From Bradyrhizobium iriomotense (GTDB lineage: Bacteria; Pseudomonadota; Alphaproteobacteria; Rhizobiales; Xanthobacteraceae), in assembly GCF_018130765.1 (NCBI RefSeq), contig NZ_JAFCJZ010000001.1, forward strand, positions 372,001 through 436,000: a stretch of 64,000 nucleotides of DNA, given 5' to 3'. Below are positions 55,262-63,971 of the stretch, piece after piece (within the stretch, counting starts at the first letter, position 1; every line of letters begins with the position of its first letter). The position numbers were made by a program, and so were the translations under genes. A model generated the notes under the pieces. That model made no database searches and had not been told where the DNA came from. It was given only the letters and a program-made list of their open reading frames with translations.

Positions 55262-56098
55262 TCAGTCGGAGCGCTCGGCGAGCAATGCCCTGATCCGGTC
55301 GGCATCTTCAGGCGTCGCCGGGTTGTAGACGATCATGCTGAGATCGGAGCGGCCCTCGACATTGAAGCTCGAATATTCGAACGACATGGTGCCGTGAACG
55401 GGATGCCGCAGCCGCTTGGTGCCGTCGCCATGATGGCGCACGTCGTTGTCGCGCCAGAGCGCGGCGAATTCCGGGCTGGTCCGGCACAGCTCGTCGACGA
55501 AATCGGCGACATGCGAGACGGCACCGGCGCGCGCCGCATCCGCCCTGAACGCCGCCACCACGAAGCGCGCCACGCTGTCCCAGTCATACTGCGCAGCGCG
55601 CACGCGCGGATCGCAGAAGATGAAGCGCAGGATGTTGCGCTGGCCCGGCGGGATCGCGCCATAGTCGGTCAGCACCACGCTCGCGGCACGATTCCAGGCG
55701 ACGACGTCCCAGGTCGCGGTCCGCACCAGGGCCGGGCTGAAGGCGAGCGCGTCGAGCACGCGCTGCAGCCGGGGCGAGACGCCCTCCGTCGCCTGGTAGC
55801 GCACCTCGGGCGGGCGGCCGAGGCCGATCAGGAACAGGTGCTCGCGCTCGACATCGGTGAGCATCAAGGCGCGGGCGATACGGTCGAGCACGTCGGCCGA
55901 CGGCGCCCCGCCGCGGCCCTGCTCCAGCCACGTGTACCAGGTCGGGCTGATATTGGCGCGCTGGGCCACCTCCTCGCGCCGGAGCCCCGGCGTACGTCTG
56001 CGGTTGCCGCTGAGGCCGAACGCGGCGGCATCGAGCCGGGTGCGGCGATCCTTCAGGTAGGTCCCGAGCAGGTTTTCGGAGGTCGCGGGTTCGCTCAT
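55262..56098 (-). CDS. Helix-turn-helix regulator with MmyB-like ligand domain
   Basis: Regulator of 278 residues. The XRE-type helix-turn-helix (about 12-80) contains GLRREEVAQRANISPTWYTWLEQG. The rest is the MmyB-like domain with DVVAWNRAA and FIFCDPRVRAAQYDW, found in many actinobacterial and rhizobial regulators that bind small ligands. It is divergent from an SDR gene, a frequent pairing in which the SDR is the target. A perfect TATAAT reading toward it lies 11-16 bases before the start, so the leader must be very short. Confidence 0.9.
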   Translation of the reverse strand: MSEPATSENLLGTYLKDRRTRLDAAAFGLSGNRRRTPGLRREEVAQRANISPTWYTWLEQGRGGAPSADVLDRIARALMLTDVEREHLFLIGLGRPPEVRYQATEGVSPRLQRVLDALAFSPALVRTATWDVVAWNRAASVVLTDYGAIPPGQRNILRFIFCDPRVRAAQYDWDSVARFVVAAFRADAARAGAVSHVADFVDELCRTSPEFAALWRDNDVRHHGDGTKRLRHPVHGTMSFEYSSFNVEGRSDLSMIVYNPATPEDADRIRALLAERSD

Positions 56099-56108
56099 CC
56101 TGTTAGCT

Positions 56109-56145
56109 ATTATACCCTGATAACGTCACTACTTTACCCGGATAA
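56109..56145. promoter_or_regulatory. Direct repeats and -10 box in the MmyB-like/SDR gap
   Basis: TACCCTGATAA (56113-56123) and TACCCGGATAA (56135-56145) are direct repeats with one mismatch and a 22-bp period, which places them on the same face of the helix. A TATAAT for the minus-strand regulator (56109-56114) overlaps the first copy. This suggests autorepression. Confidence 0.5.
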
Positions 56146-56202
56146 TCCTAGCGCAGATGGTCGTCTCCACCAACCCCCTTCGCCAATCCCTGGAGATTCC
56201 TC

Positions 56203-57087
56203 ATGCGTGTATTCGTCACCGGCGCCACCGGCTTTGTCGGCTCCGCCGTCGTTCGCGACCTGATCGCCGCCGGTCACGCGGTCATGGGCCTTGCCCGGAC
56301 CGACGAAGGAGCTGCCGCCGTCGCGGCGATGGGCGCCGCGGTCCACCGCGGCTCGCTGGAGGACCACTCCTCCTTGCGCAGTGGGGCGGCCGCCTCCGAC
56401 GGCGTGCTTCACCTCGCCTTCAACCACGACTTCTCGAAATTCGCGGACAATTGCGAGCTCGATCGCCGCGCGATCCTGGCACTTGGCGAGGAGCTGAAGG
56501 GCTCCGAGCGGCCGTTGATCGTCACGTCGGGCGTGGCCCTGCTCGCGCCCGGACGCCTCGCGACCGAGGATTACGCGGCGGCCCGCCACTTTCCGCGCGT
56601 GTCGGAAGCGACCGCCGAAGACCTCATGCAGCAAGGCGTCCGCGCCGGCATCGTGCGGCTGCCGCCCACGACCCATGGCGAGGGCGACCACGGTTTTGTC
56701 CCGCGCCTGATCGCGATCGCCCGCGAGAAAGGTGCAGCAGCCTATATCGGCGATGGCAGCAACCGCTGGCCGGCCGCGCACCGCTTCGACGCCGCGCGTG
56801 TCTACCGGCTCGCGCTGGAGCAAGGCGCATCCGCCCGCCGCTATCACGCCATCGCCGAGGAAGGCGTGCCGTTCAAGGTGATCGCGGAGGTGATCGGCAA
56901 ACGGCTCGGCGTGCCCGTGGTCTCGAAATCCGCTGAGGAAGCCGAGTCCCATTTCGGATGGTTCACGCGGTTCGCTGGCATCGACGTCCCGAGTTCGAGC
57001 GCGAAGACACGCGCGGCTCTCGGCTGGGAGCCCAAAGAAAAAGGGCTGATCGAGGATCTCGACCAGCCCTATTACTTCAAGGTCTGA
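56203..57087 (+). CDS. Extended/atypical SDR oxidoreductase
   Basis: NAD(P)-binding protein of 294 residues with the nucleotide-binding motif VTGATGFVGSAVVRDLIAAGH at the N terminus in the atypical GATGFVG form. The usual YxxxK catalytic pair of SDRs is not evident in the expected position (the region reads LATEDYAAARHFPR). It is divergent from the MmyB-like regulator and probably under its control. The substrate is unknown. Confidence 0.87.
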   Translation: MRVFVTGATGFVGSAVVRDLIAAGHAVMGLARTDEGAAAVAAMGAAVHRGSLEDHSSLRSGAAASDGVLHLAFNHDFSKFADNCELDRRAILALGEELKGSERPLIVTSGVALLAPGRLATEDYAAARHFPRVSEATAEDLMQQGVRAGIVRLPPTTHGEGDHGFVPRLIAIAREKGAAAYIGDGSNRWPAAHRFDAARVYRLALEQGASARRYHAIAEEGVPFKVIAEVIGKRLGVPVVSKSAEEAESHFGWFTRFAGIDVPSSSAKTRAALGWEPKEKGLIEDLDQPYYFKV

Positions 57088-57115
57088 CAGCGCGGCTCGC
57101 ACTGTCAGATCCGGA

Positions 57116-58450
57116 TCAGTCGGTCGTGATCGCCGTTTCCATGTCGGTCGGATCGATCTGCTTGGAGAGGTTGGCCTTGAGCTTGTCGCGGTCGAGCTCA
57201 CCCTCCCACCAGGCGACGATCACGCAGGCGACGCCGTTGCCGCACAGATTGGTCAGCGCACGGCACTCGCTCATGAACTTGTCGATGCCGAGCACGATCG
57301 CCATGCCCGGCACAAGGCGCGGGTCGACCACGGCGAGCGTCGCTGCCAGCGTGATGAAGCCCGCACCGGTGATGCCGGAGGCGCCCTTCGAGGTCAGCAT
57401 CGCCACGACCAGGATCGTGAGCTGCTGGCCGAAGGAGAGATCGAAGCCAAGCGCCTGCGCGATGAACAGCGTCGCCAGCGTCATGTAGATGTTGGTGCCG
57501 TCGAGGTTGAACGAATAGCCCGTGGGCACCACGAGGCCGACCACCGACTTGGAGCAGCCGAGCCGCTCGAGCTTCTCCATCAAGGATGGCAGCGCGCTTT
57601 CCGACGACGAGGTGCCGAGCACGATCAGCAGCTCGTCCTTGATGTAGGCCAGGAACTTGAAGATCGAGAACCCCGCCAGGCGCGCGATGATCCCGAGCAC
57701 CACGAACACGAACAGCGCAGCGGTCAGGTAGAACGTTGCGATCAGGCCGATCAGGTTGAGGATCGCGCCGGTGCCGAACTTGCCGATGGTGTAGGCCATC
57801 GCGCCGAACGCGCCGATCGGCGCCGCGCGCATCACGATGGAGATGACGCCGAACACCGCATGCGCGGCATCGTCGATGAAGCTGCGGATGGTGTGGCCGC
57901 GCTCACCCAGGCTCATGATGGCGAAGCCGAACAGCACCGAGAACAGCAGCACCTGCAGGATCTCGCCTTGCGCGAAGGCGCCGACCACGGTGTCCGGAAT
58001 GATGTGCAGCACGAAGTCGACCGACTTCTGGCCGGCGGCCTGCTTGGCGTAATTGGCAACGGCCGCCTCGCTCGCCGCCGCATTGCCGAAGCCTGCGCCC
58101 GGCCTGACGAGATTGCCGACGATGAGGCCGATCACCAGCGCGAAGGTCGAGACGATCTCGAAATAGACCAGCGCCTTGACGCCGATGCGCCCGACCTTCT
58201 TGGCGTCCTGGATGTGGGCGATGCCCGAGACCACGGTGCAGAAGATGATCGGGGCGATCACCATCTTGATCAGCTTGATGAAGCCGTCGCCCATCGCCTT
58301 GATCCAGTCGTTGGTGGCAACCGTCGGCCAGAGCCAGCCGACGATGGCGCCCAGCACGATGGCGATCAGGACCTGGACATAGAGAATCTTGTACCACGGC
58401 TTGGCTGCGGTCGGCGCGACCGGCGCCCCCGCCATCGTTGTCGTCGTCAT
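57116..58450 (-). CDS. dctA: C4-dicarboxylate/proton-sodium symporter DctA
   Basis: Inner-membrane uptake carrier for succinate, fumarate and malate, central to rhizobial metabolism and to nodule bacteroids. The 444-residue product of the DAACS family has eight helices and two re-entrant loops. Diagnostic motifs are [17 protein letters not shown] (serine-rich loop) and [25 protein letters not shown]. The ATG at 58450 has GGGGGAG eight bases upstream; a TTG six codons earlier is less likely. I see no sigma-54 site or dctBD genes in the window, so its regulation cannot be stated. Confidence 0.95.
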   Translation of the reverse strand: MTTTTMAGAPVAPTAAKPWYKILYVQVLIAIVLGAIVGWLWPTVATNDWIKAMGDGFIKLIKMVIAPIIFCTVVSGIAHIQDAKKVGRIGVKALVYFEIVSTFALVIGLIVGNLVRPGAGFGNAAASEAAVANYAKQAAGQKSVDFVLHIIPDTVVGAFAQGEILQVLLFSVLFGFAIMSLGERGHTIRSFIDDAAHAVFGVISIVMRAAPIGAFGAMAYTIGKFGTGAILNLIGLIATFYLTAALFVFVVLGIIARLAGFSIFKFLAYIKDELLIVLGTSSSESALPSLMEKLERLGCSKSVVGLVVPTGYSFNLDGTNIYMTLATLFIAQALGFDLSFGQQLTILVVAMLTSKGASGITGAGFITLAATLAVVDPRLVPGMAIVLGIDKFMSECRALTNLCGNGVACVIVAWWEGELDRDKLKANLSKQIDPTDMETAITTD

Positions 58451-58474
58451 CGTTTCACTCCCCCTCAAACATTG

Positions 58475-58503
58475 GGGCCAGCCAAGATCAACTTGGCCGG
58501 CCC
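58475..58503 (-). terminator. Hairpin between bioY and dctA
   Basis: GGCCAGCCAAG and CTTGGCCGGCC pair at ten of eleven positions around a five-base loop, with one further flanking G-C pair. It follows the bioY stop by about 30 bp on the transcribed strand. It has no T-run, so termination is plausible but not certain. Confidence 0.45.
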
Positions 58504-58534
58504 TGTCAATTGGAACCGCTCGGAATGGTGCGCT

Positions 58535-59146
58535 TTACCCGCGGCGATCGACGATCCGGCGGGCTGCCGGCATCAACGTCGCGCCCAGCGCATTCTTGAC
58601 CAGGGAGGCCGCGATGAACGGCGCGACGCCGACCAGCCAGGCCTTGTCCGCGCCAAGGCCGATCCCGTAAGCCAGCCAGCCGAAGCCTGCAGCCAGAATG
58701 ACGATGTGGCCGACGGCCATCGCGGCGAACAGCAGCACCACGCTGCGATCCCAGCCGCGCTCGGCCAGCCAGCCTGTGACGAAGGCAGCCAGCACGAAGC
58801 CGAACAGATAGCCCGCGGTCGGGCCAACCAGCGGTGCAATCCCACCCACGGGACCGGCGAACACCGGCAGCCCCATTGCCCCCTCGGCGAGGTAGGCGAT
58901 CATGGTTGCGCTGCCAAGCCGCCAGCCATAGGCGGCGCCGATCATCAGCACCACCAGCGTCTGCAACGTCATGGGCACGTAAGGCAGCGGCAGGTTCACC
59001 TTGGCCGACAGCGCCATCAAGGCGGTGCCGAGCGCGACCAGCACGACGGCACGAAGCGCACCGACGGCTTCGCCCGGACGGGTCGGCCACATCAATGCGG
59101 CGAGAGGAGAATGCGTGGCGGCGGTGGGCGCGGAACGGTCAGACAA
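58535..59146 (-). CDS. bioY: Biotin transporter BioY
   Basis: Substrate-binding membrane subunit for biotin uptake, alone or with an ECF energising module. The 203-residue product has six helices and the family segments VNLPLPYVPMTLQTLVVLMIGAAYGWRLG (in part) and GPVGGIAPLVGPTAGYLFGFVLAAF. The start was set at a TTG at 59146 preceded by GGAG, giving MSDRSAPTAA; the next candidate is an ATG 18 codons on. No bioMN genes are nearby. The aminotransferase lies 34 bp upstream on the same strand, so the two may be co-transcribed. Confidence 0.92.
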   Translation of the reverse strand: MSDRSAPTAATHSPLAALMWPTRPGEAVGALRAVVLVALGTALMALSAKVNLPLPYVPMTLQTLVVLMIGAAYGWRLGSATMIAYLAEGAMGLPVFAGPVGGIAPLVGPTAGYLFGFVLAAFVTGWLAERGWDRSVVLLFAAMAVGHIVILAAGFGWLAYGIGLGADKAWLVGVAPFIAASLVKNALGATLMPAARRIVDRRG

Positions 59147-59180
59147 GTTGCACTCCGAAAAGGCTGGCGAAAACTGGCGG

Positions 59181-60368
59181 CTATTTAAGCCAGTGAGCGA
59201 TCCGGTCAACTGCCTCCCGCATCTCTTCCGGCGAGCGCGCATAGGAAAAGCGAATGAACGAGCGGCCATGGATGGGATCGAAATCGACGCCCGGCGTGGC
59301 CGCGACATGGGCCTGTTCCAGCATCTGCTTGGCGAATTCGAAACTGTCGGAAGTGAAGTCCGACACATCGGCATAGAGGTAGAACGCGCCGTCGGCCGGC
59401 AAGAACTTGCTGAGGCCCGCTTTGGGCAGTCCCTCGATCAAAATGCGCCGGTTTTCCTGATAGCCGTGCTTGATCTCCTCCATCTCGGCGGCGCCGTCGA
59501 AGGCAGCCTCGGCTGCGATCTGCGACAGCGCCGGCACCGAGATCGACAGGTTCTGCTGCAACCGCTCGATCGGGCGCACCAGAATCTCGGGCACGACCAT
59601 CCAGCCGACGCGCCAGCCCGTCATGCAGAAATACTTCGAGAACGAGTTGATCACGAGTGCGTGGTCCGACAGCGCCGCCGCCGTCACCGCCGGAAACGCG
59701 TAGTCCAGCCCGTGATAGATCTCGTCCGAGATGAAGCGGATTTGGGCATCTTCCGCCGCCGCGATCAGGCCGGAGAGCGCCTCGCGGGACATCATCGTTC
59801 CCGTTGGATTGGCGGGACTGCCGACCAGCACGCCCTTCAGCGGCAACTTGCGATGGGCAGCAAGCAGCGCCTCGCCGGTCAGCGCGTGGCGCGTCTCGTT
59901 CGTGGTCTCGATCAGCACCGGCTCGCAGCCGAGTGCGGTCAGGATGTGGCGGTATGGCGGATAGCCCGGCACCGTCACGGCGACACGGTCCCCGGGCTCG
60001 AACATCGACAGGAACGCGAGGATGAATCCGCCGGACGAGCCCGTCGTCACCACGATCCGCTCAGGGCTGACGTCACACCGATAGACGTCGCGATAGTGCC
60101 GGGCGATCCGCTCGCGCAAGGAGGGGATGCCGAGCGCGGAGGTATAGTCGATCCGGCCGGCCTCGAGCGCGGCATGGGCGGCCGCGATCGCGGTCTTCGG
60201 CGCGCCGGCCGCGGGCTGGCCGACCTCCATGTGGATGACATGGCCGCCGGCGGCCTCGATTCGGGCCGCGGCGGCCATCACGTCCATCACCATGAAGGGG
60301 GGAACGTCGCTGCGGCGGGAGGGCTCGAGCCACTGCCCCAACCGGTTCCTCAATGTCGCATCCTGCAT
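59181..60368 (-). CDS. Class I/II PLP-dependent aminotransferase
   Basis: Aspartate-aminotransferase-fold enzyme of 395 residues. The PLP lysine is K245 in NSFSKYFCMTGWRVGW; the phosphate-contact and substrate motifs are TTGSSGGFILAF and SPANPTGTM, and RFSYARSPEEM ends the fold. It is a typical broad-range amino-acid transaminase of rhizobia. The true substrate cannot be told. It lies upstream of bioY with a short gap. A role linked to biotin (BioA-like) is not supported by its family. Confidence 0.9.
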   Translation of the reverse strand: MQDATLRNRLGQWLEPSRRSDVPPFMVMDVMAAAARIEAAGGHVIHMEVGQPAAGAPKTAIAAAHAALEAGRIDYTSALGIPSLRERIARHYRDVYRCDVSPERIVVTTGSSGGFILAFLSMFEPGDRVAVTVPGYPPYRHILTALGCEPVLIETTNETRHALTGEALLAAHRKLPLKGVLVGSPANPTGTMMSREALSGLIAAAEDAQIRFISDEIYHGLDYAFPAVTAAALSDHALVINSFSKYFCMTGWRVGWMVVPEILVRPIERLQQNLSISVPALSQIAAEAAFDGAAEMEEIKHGYQENRRILIEGLPKAGLSKFLPADGAFYLYADVSDFTSDSFEFAKQMLEQAHVAATPGVDFDPIHGRSFIRFSYARSPEEMREAVDRIAHWLK

Positions 60369-60574
60369 CGATTTCTGCTATTCGTTGGCGGACCGGTCCG
60401 TCCGGTCCTTCAAAACGGGGCGCTTGCGCCCCAGACTGGCCGCATTGTACGGCTCATAAGGGGTACGGCTCATAGGCCATATCGCGTATCCGGTCCGCCG
60501 CCAATCGCCAAAACCAATCACGAAAACTGCTTTCCAGGTCCGCTTCCAAGAGACCGTTTGACCCAGACCGCTTG

Positions 60575-61975
60575 ATGTTGCTCCAGACCGCATTGCGCAA
60601 GAAGGCCTCCGCCCTCACCGCCCTCGTCACGGCCGCGGCGATCGCACTGGCGCCGCTCCCGGCGGCGCGTGCGCAGAGCAAGGGGCCGCCGATCCTGCGC
60701 GATACCGAGACCGAACAGCTGCTGCGCGAATACACCCGCCCGATCCTGCGCGTCGCCGGTCTGGAAAAGCAGAACATCCAGATGGTGATCATCAACGACG
60801 GCTCGTTCAACGCGTTCGTCGCGGACGGCCGCCGCATCTTCGTCAATTACGGCGCGATCCTGCAGTCGGAGACGCCGAACCAGATCATCGGCGTGCTCGC
60901 GCACGAGACCGGGCATCTGGCCGGCGGCCATCTGTCCAAGCTGCGCGAGCAGCTCGCCAACGCGCAGACCCAGATGATCATCGCGATGCTGCTCGGCGCC
61001 GGCGCGATCGCCGCCGGCAGCACCCGCAGCAGCAGTGCCGGCAACAACGGCCTTGCCAATGCGGGCGCGGCCGCGATCGCTGGACCGCAGGAGATGATCC
61101 GCCGCACGCTGCTGTCCTACCAGCGCCAGCAGGAGGAGAACGCCGACCGTGCCGGCGTGAAATTCCTGACCGCGACCCAGCAGTCGCCGCGGGGCATGTA
61201 CGAGACCTTCAAGCGATTCAGCAGCGAGAGCCTGTTCGCCGCACGCGGCGCCGACCCCTATCTCCAGTCGCATCCGATGCCCGCCGAGCGCGTCGCGGCC
61301 CTGCAGGAGTTCGCCAGCAGCAGTCCCTATTGGGACAAGAAGGACGATCCCGCGCTCCAGCTCCGTCATGACATGGTGCGCGCCAAGATCTCGGCCTTCA
61401 TGGAGCGGCCGGAGACGGTGTATCGCCGCTATCCGCAGACCAACGACAGCATGCCGGCGCGCTATGCCCGGGCCATCAGCACCTATCTGCACGGCGATCT
61501 GCGCAGCGCCCTCGCCCAGATCGACGCCCTGATCCAGGTCCAGCCCAACAACCCGTACTTCTACGAGGTGCGAGGCCAGGCCCTGCTGGAGAGCGGAAAG
61601 CCCGCCGAGGCCGTCGCTCCCCTGCGCAAGGCAGTGCAGCTTTCCAACAACGCGCCCCTCATCGAGATGTTACTTGGGCAGGCTCTGGTTGGAACCGATA
61701 ATAAAGCCTACACCGAGGATGCGGTTCGGATTCTCCGCGCCGCCGTGGCGCGGGAGCCCGAGGCGGTGCTCGGCTATACCCAGCTCGCGATGGCCTATGG
61801 CCGGAAGGGCGACTATGCTGAGGCGGATCTCGCTTCGGCGCAGGCCGCTTACTTGCGCGGCGACAACAAGACCGCCCGCGAGCTTGCAACGCGCGCGAAA
61901 ACCCGTTTCGCCGTCGGCACGCCCGGATGGGTCAAGGCCGACGACATCGTGGCGGCCAAGCCGCCGCGCAACTGA
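60575..61975 (+). CDS. M48 metallopeptidase with TPR domain (BepA-like)
   Basis: Periplasmic zinc protease and chaperone of 466 residues resembling BepA, which tests outer-membrane protein assembly. It has a signal peptide (cleavage after ARA, near residue 33), the zinc motif HETGH at 110-114, a third ligand in QQEENADRAG, and C-terminal tetratricopeptide repeats (about 300-460). The start is the ATG at 60575. No clear ribosome binding site is present, so the exact N terminus is uncertain. The gene is divergent from the aminotransferase. Confidence 0.9.
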   Translation: MLLQTALRKKASALTALVTAAAIALAPLPAARAQSKGPPILRDTETEQLLREYTRPILRVAGLEKQNIQMVIINDGSFNAFVADGRRIFVNYGAILQSETPNQIIGVLAHETGHLAGGHLSKLREQLANAQTQMIIAMLLGAGAIAAGSTRSSSAGNNGLANAGAAAIAGPQEMIRRTLLSYQRQQEENADRAGVKFLTATQQSPRGMYETFKRFSSESLFAARGADPYLQSHPMPAERVAALQEFASSSPYWDKKDDPALQLRHDMVRAKISAFMERPETVYRRYPQTNDSMPARYARAISTYLHGDLRSALAQIDALIQVQPNNPYFYEVRGQALLESGKPAEAVAPLRKAVQLSNNAPLIEMLLGQALVGTDNKAYTEDAVRILRAAVAREPEAVLGYTQLAMAYGRKGDYAEADLASAQAAYLRGDNKTARELATRAKTRFAVGTPGWVKADDIVAAKPPRN

Positions 61976-62073
61976 AATCTAGAACGACGCCTTAAGACCA
62001 CGACGTCACGACACCGAGCTTTGAGTCCGCCGGGACGTTTTCCGAAACCTGCTTTGGATAAGAGGATTTGCCT

Positions 62074-62841
62074 ATGCCTTCGCTGCGTCTGCTTGCCCCC
62101 GCGCTGTTTGCGCTCGCCATGTTCGGCGCAGCCGCGCCCGCGTCGGCCGACAGCTTCTCCGATGCCCAGCGCACCGACATCGAGGCGATCATCAAGAACT
62201 ATCTCGTCACCCACCCCGAGGTGCTCGAGGAAGCCATGACCGAGCTCAGCAAGCGCCAGGCGGCAGCCGAGACGCAGAAGCACGAAGCCAGCATCGCGCA
62301 GAACGCGGAGGCGATCTTCAACTCACCGCGCCAGGTCGTGCTCGGCAACAAGGACGGCGACGTCACCTTCGTCGAGTTCTTCGATTACAATTGCGGCTAT
62401 TGCAAACGCGCGATGGACGACATGCTCAGCCTCATGAAGAGTGATCCGAAGCTGAAGGTCGTGCTGAAGGAGTTTCCGGTGCTGAGCCAGGGCTCGGTGG
62501 AAGCGGCGCAGGTCGCCGTCGCGGTGCGCATGCAGGATCCCACCGGAAAGAAGTATCTCGACTTCCACCAGAAGCTGCTCGGCGGCCGCGGCGCGGCCGA
62601 CAAGGCGCGTGCCATGCAGGCGGCCAAGGACGCCGGCCTCGACACCGCCAAGATCGAGAAGGATCTCGCCAGCCCCGAGGTGCGCGCCACCATCGAGGAG
62701 AACTTCAAGCTTGCGGAGGCGATGGGCATGAACGGCACGCCGAGCTACGTGATCGGCAAGCAGATCGTGATCGGCGCAGTCGGCGTTGAAGGCCTGAAGG
62801 AAAAGATCGGCATTGCCCGCTGCGGCAAAGCGACCTGCTGA
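62074..62841 (+). CDS. DsbA/Com1-family thiol:disulfide oxidoreductase
   Basis: Periplasmic thioredoxin-fold protein of 255 residues. The signal peptide is cleaved after ASA (residue 25). An N-terminal helical segment (RTDIEAIIKNYLVTHPEVLEEAM) typical of the ScsC/Com1 subgroup may mediate oligomerisation. The active site is C107-G-Y-C110 in FFDYNCGYCKRA, and the cis-proline loop is GTPSYVIG. Two further cysteines lie near the C terminus (CGKATC). It probably forms or shuffles disulfides. AGAGGA eight bases upstream fixes the start. Confidence 0.93.
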   Translation: MPSLRLLAPALFALAMFGAAAPASADSFSDAQRTDIEAIIKNYLVTHPEVLEEAMTELSKRQAAAETQKHEASIAQNAEAIFNSPRQVVLGNKDGDVTFVEFFDYNCGYCKRAMDDMLSLMKSDPKLKVVLKEFPVLSQGSVEAAQVAVAVRMQDPTGKKYLDFHQKLLGGRGAADKARAMQAAKDAGLDTAKIEKDLASPEVRATIEENFKLAEAMGMNGTPSYVIGKQIVIGAVGVEGLKEKIGIARCGKATC

Positions 62842-62869
62842 TTGCACGTTTTTCGATATTGAAGACGCG

Positions 62870-62897
62870 AAAAGGTCGGCTGAAAAGCCGGCCTTTT
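62870..62897 (+). terminator. Rho-independent terminator after the DsbA-family gene
   Basis: AAAAGGTCGGCT pairs with AGCCGGCCTTTT around a GAAA tetraloop and is followed by more T residues. It sits 29 bp after the stop. Confidence 0.92.
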
Positions 62898-62980
62898 TCT
62901 TGCGCCGAACCTTGGCGCGATCCTGCCAAATCATTCATCCGGCATTCAACAAACAAATCCCGCGGAACAGGTGAAGTTCC

Positions 62981-63005
62981 GGAACAACTCAAATCTCCTT
63001 TCGTT
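62981..63005 (+). promoter_or_regulatory. Sigma-EcfG general stress promoter
   Basis: GGAAC, exactly 16 bases, then CGTT. This is the consensus of the alphaproteobacterial general stress sigma factor EcfG (PhyR/NepR system). It lies 44 bp before the DUF1236 start codon in the right orientation. Confidence 0.85.
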
Positions 63006-63048
63006 GTCGGGCGGGCAATGACGCAAAGAAACACGTGAGGAGAATTCG

Positions 63049-63924
63049 ATGTTGAACCGCTTTATGATCTCGGTTGCCGCACTCGCGCTCGTCGCGGGCA
63101 CCGGTCTGGCGAACGCACAAGACAAGGGCCGCGACAGTGGTGGCGCTGGCTCGCAGCAGCAGATGCAGCATTCGCAACCGTCCGGTGGTGCCGCTGAGCG
63201 CGGCTCGATGGGCCGTGACTCCGCTCATGAGAAGGGCACCGTTGGGCAGGCCGGTGGTGCCGGCAGCATGAAGTCCGATCGGGCCGCCGACGACAAGTCG
63301 TCCGGCGCGATGAAGGACGAGCACCGTGGTCGCGAGATGAACAAGAACGCCGCCGAGGACAAGGCCGGCGCGACCAAGGGCCAGCGCACCGACGAACGCG
63401 CGCAGGGTCAGATGGACAAGTCGCACCAGGACAAGTCCAAGAGCATGAGCCAGGACAGCAGCAAGGACAGCACCAAGTCCGGCCAGAGGGACAAGGACAT
63501 GAAGGCTGAGGGCAGCAAGAGCGGCACCTCGACCAACAATGCCGAGACCCAAAAGGGTAGCACGAGCACCAACCAGAACGCTCAGGGTCAGACCGGCACC
63601 AGCACCAACCAGAACGCCCAGGGTCAGACCAGCACCAGCACGACGGTCGGCCAGGCCGGTGCCGGCGCCAAGCTCTCGACCGAGCAGCGAACCCAGATCA
63701 CCTCGGTGATCCGCGAGCAGCGCGTGGCCCCCGTGACCAATGTGAACTTCGCGGTCTCGGTCGGCACCCGCATTCCGCGCGAGGGCATCGAGCTGCACGC
63801 CCTGCCGTCCCGGGTCGTGACGATCTATCCGGAGTGGCGGACCTATCGCTATGTCATGGTCCGCGAGCAGATCGTGATCATCGATCCGAACACCTACGAG
63901 ATCATCGCGATCCTCGACGTGTAA
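63049..63924 (+). CDS. Secreted DUF1236 protein, low-complexity, stress-regulated
   Basis: Exported protein of 291 residues. A signal peptide (cleavage after NAQ/ANA, residue 23) is followed by about 180 residues of hydrophilic low complexity rich in Lys, Asp, Ser, Gln and Gly, with two perfect-phase 12-residue repeats (TSTNQNAQGQTG type). The folded C-terminal DUF1236 domain (about 215-291) contains PREGIELHALPSRVVTIYP and ends IIAILDV. Function unknown; the disordered part resembles hydrophilic stress proteins. GAGGAG gives a good ribosome binding site, and an EcfG promoter lies directly upstream. Confidence 0.88.
   Translation: MLNRFMISVAALALVAGTGLANAQDKGRDSGGAGSQQQMQHSQPSGGAAERGSMGRDSAHEKGTVGQAGGAGSMKSDRAADDKSSGAMKDEHRGREMNKNAAEDKAGATKGQRTDERAQGQMDKSHQDKSKSMSQDSSKDSTKSGQRDKDMKAEGSKSGTSTNNAETQKGSTSTNQNAQGQTGTSTNQNAQGQTSTSTTVGQAGAGAKLSTEQRTQITSVIREQRVAPVTNVNFAVSVGTRIPREGIELHALPSRVVTIYPEWRTYRYVMVREQIVIIDPNTYEIIAILDV
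63562..63633 (+). repeat. Tandem 36-bp repeat in the DUF1236 gene
   Basis: Two in-frame copies encode TSTNQNAQGQTG and TSTNQNAQGQTS, differing at a few third positions, followed by a partial TST. The size keeps the frame, so copy number could vary between strains. Confidence 0.85.
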
Positions 63925-63945
63925 GGCAGGTGGCGACCAATCCCT

Positions 63946-63971
63946 GGAGGCGGGCTGCCATGCCCGCCTCC
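63946..63971 (+). terminator. Hairpin terminator after the DUF1236 gene
   Basis: GGAGGCGGGC and GCCCGCCTCC form a perfect 10-bp stem with loop TGCCAT, 22 bp after the stop, followed by TTGCGTTT. Confidence 0.75.

Noticed and set aside
53552..56263. A 903-codon plus-strand frame opposite the TPR gene and the MmyB-like regulator
   Set aside because: It spans two well-supported minus-strand genes and their gap, has Arg/Gly/Ala-rich composition and no recognisable motif. It is a GC-driven shadow.
58451..58540. Sigma-54 promoter for dctA
   Set aside because: I looked for TGGCAC-N5-TTGC upstream of dctA because many rhizobial dctA genes use it. No match is present in the gap.
59147..59180. BioR operator (TTATMKATAA type) for bioY
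   Set aside because: The short gap upstream of bioY contains no such palindrome.
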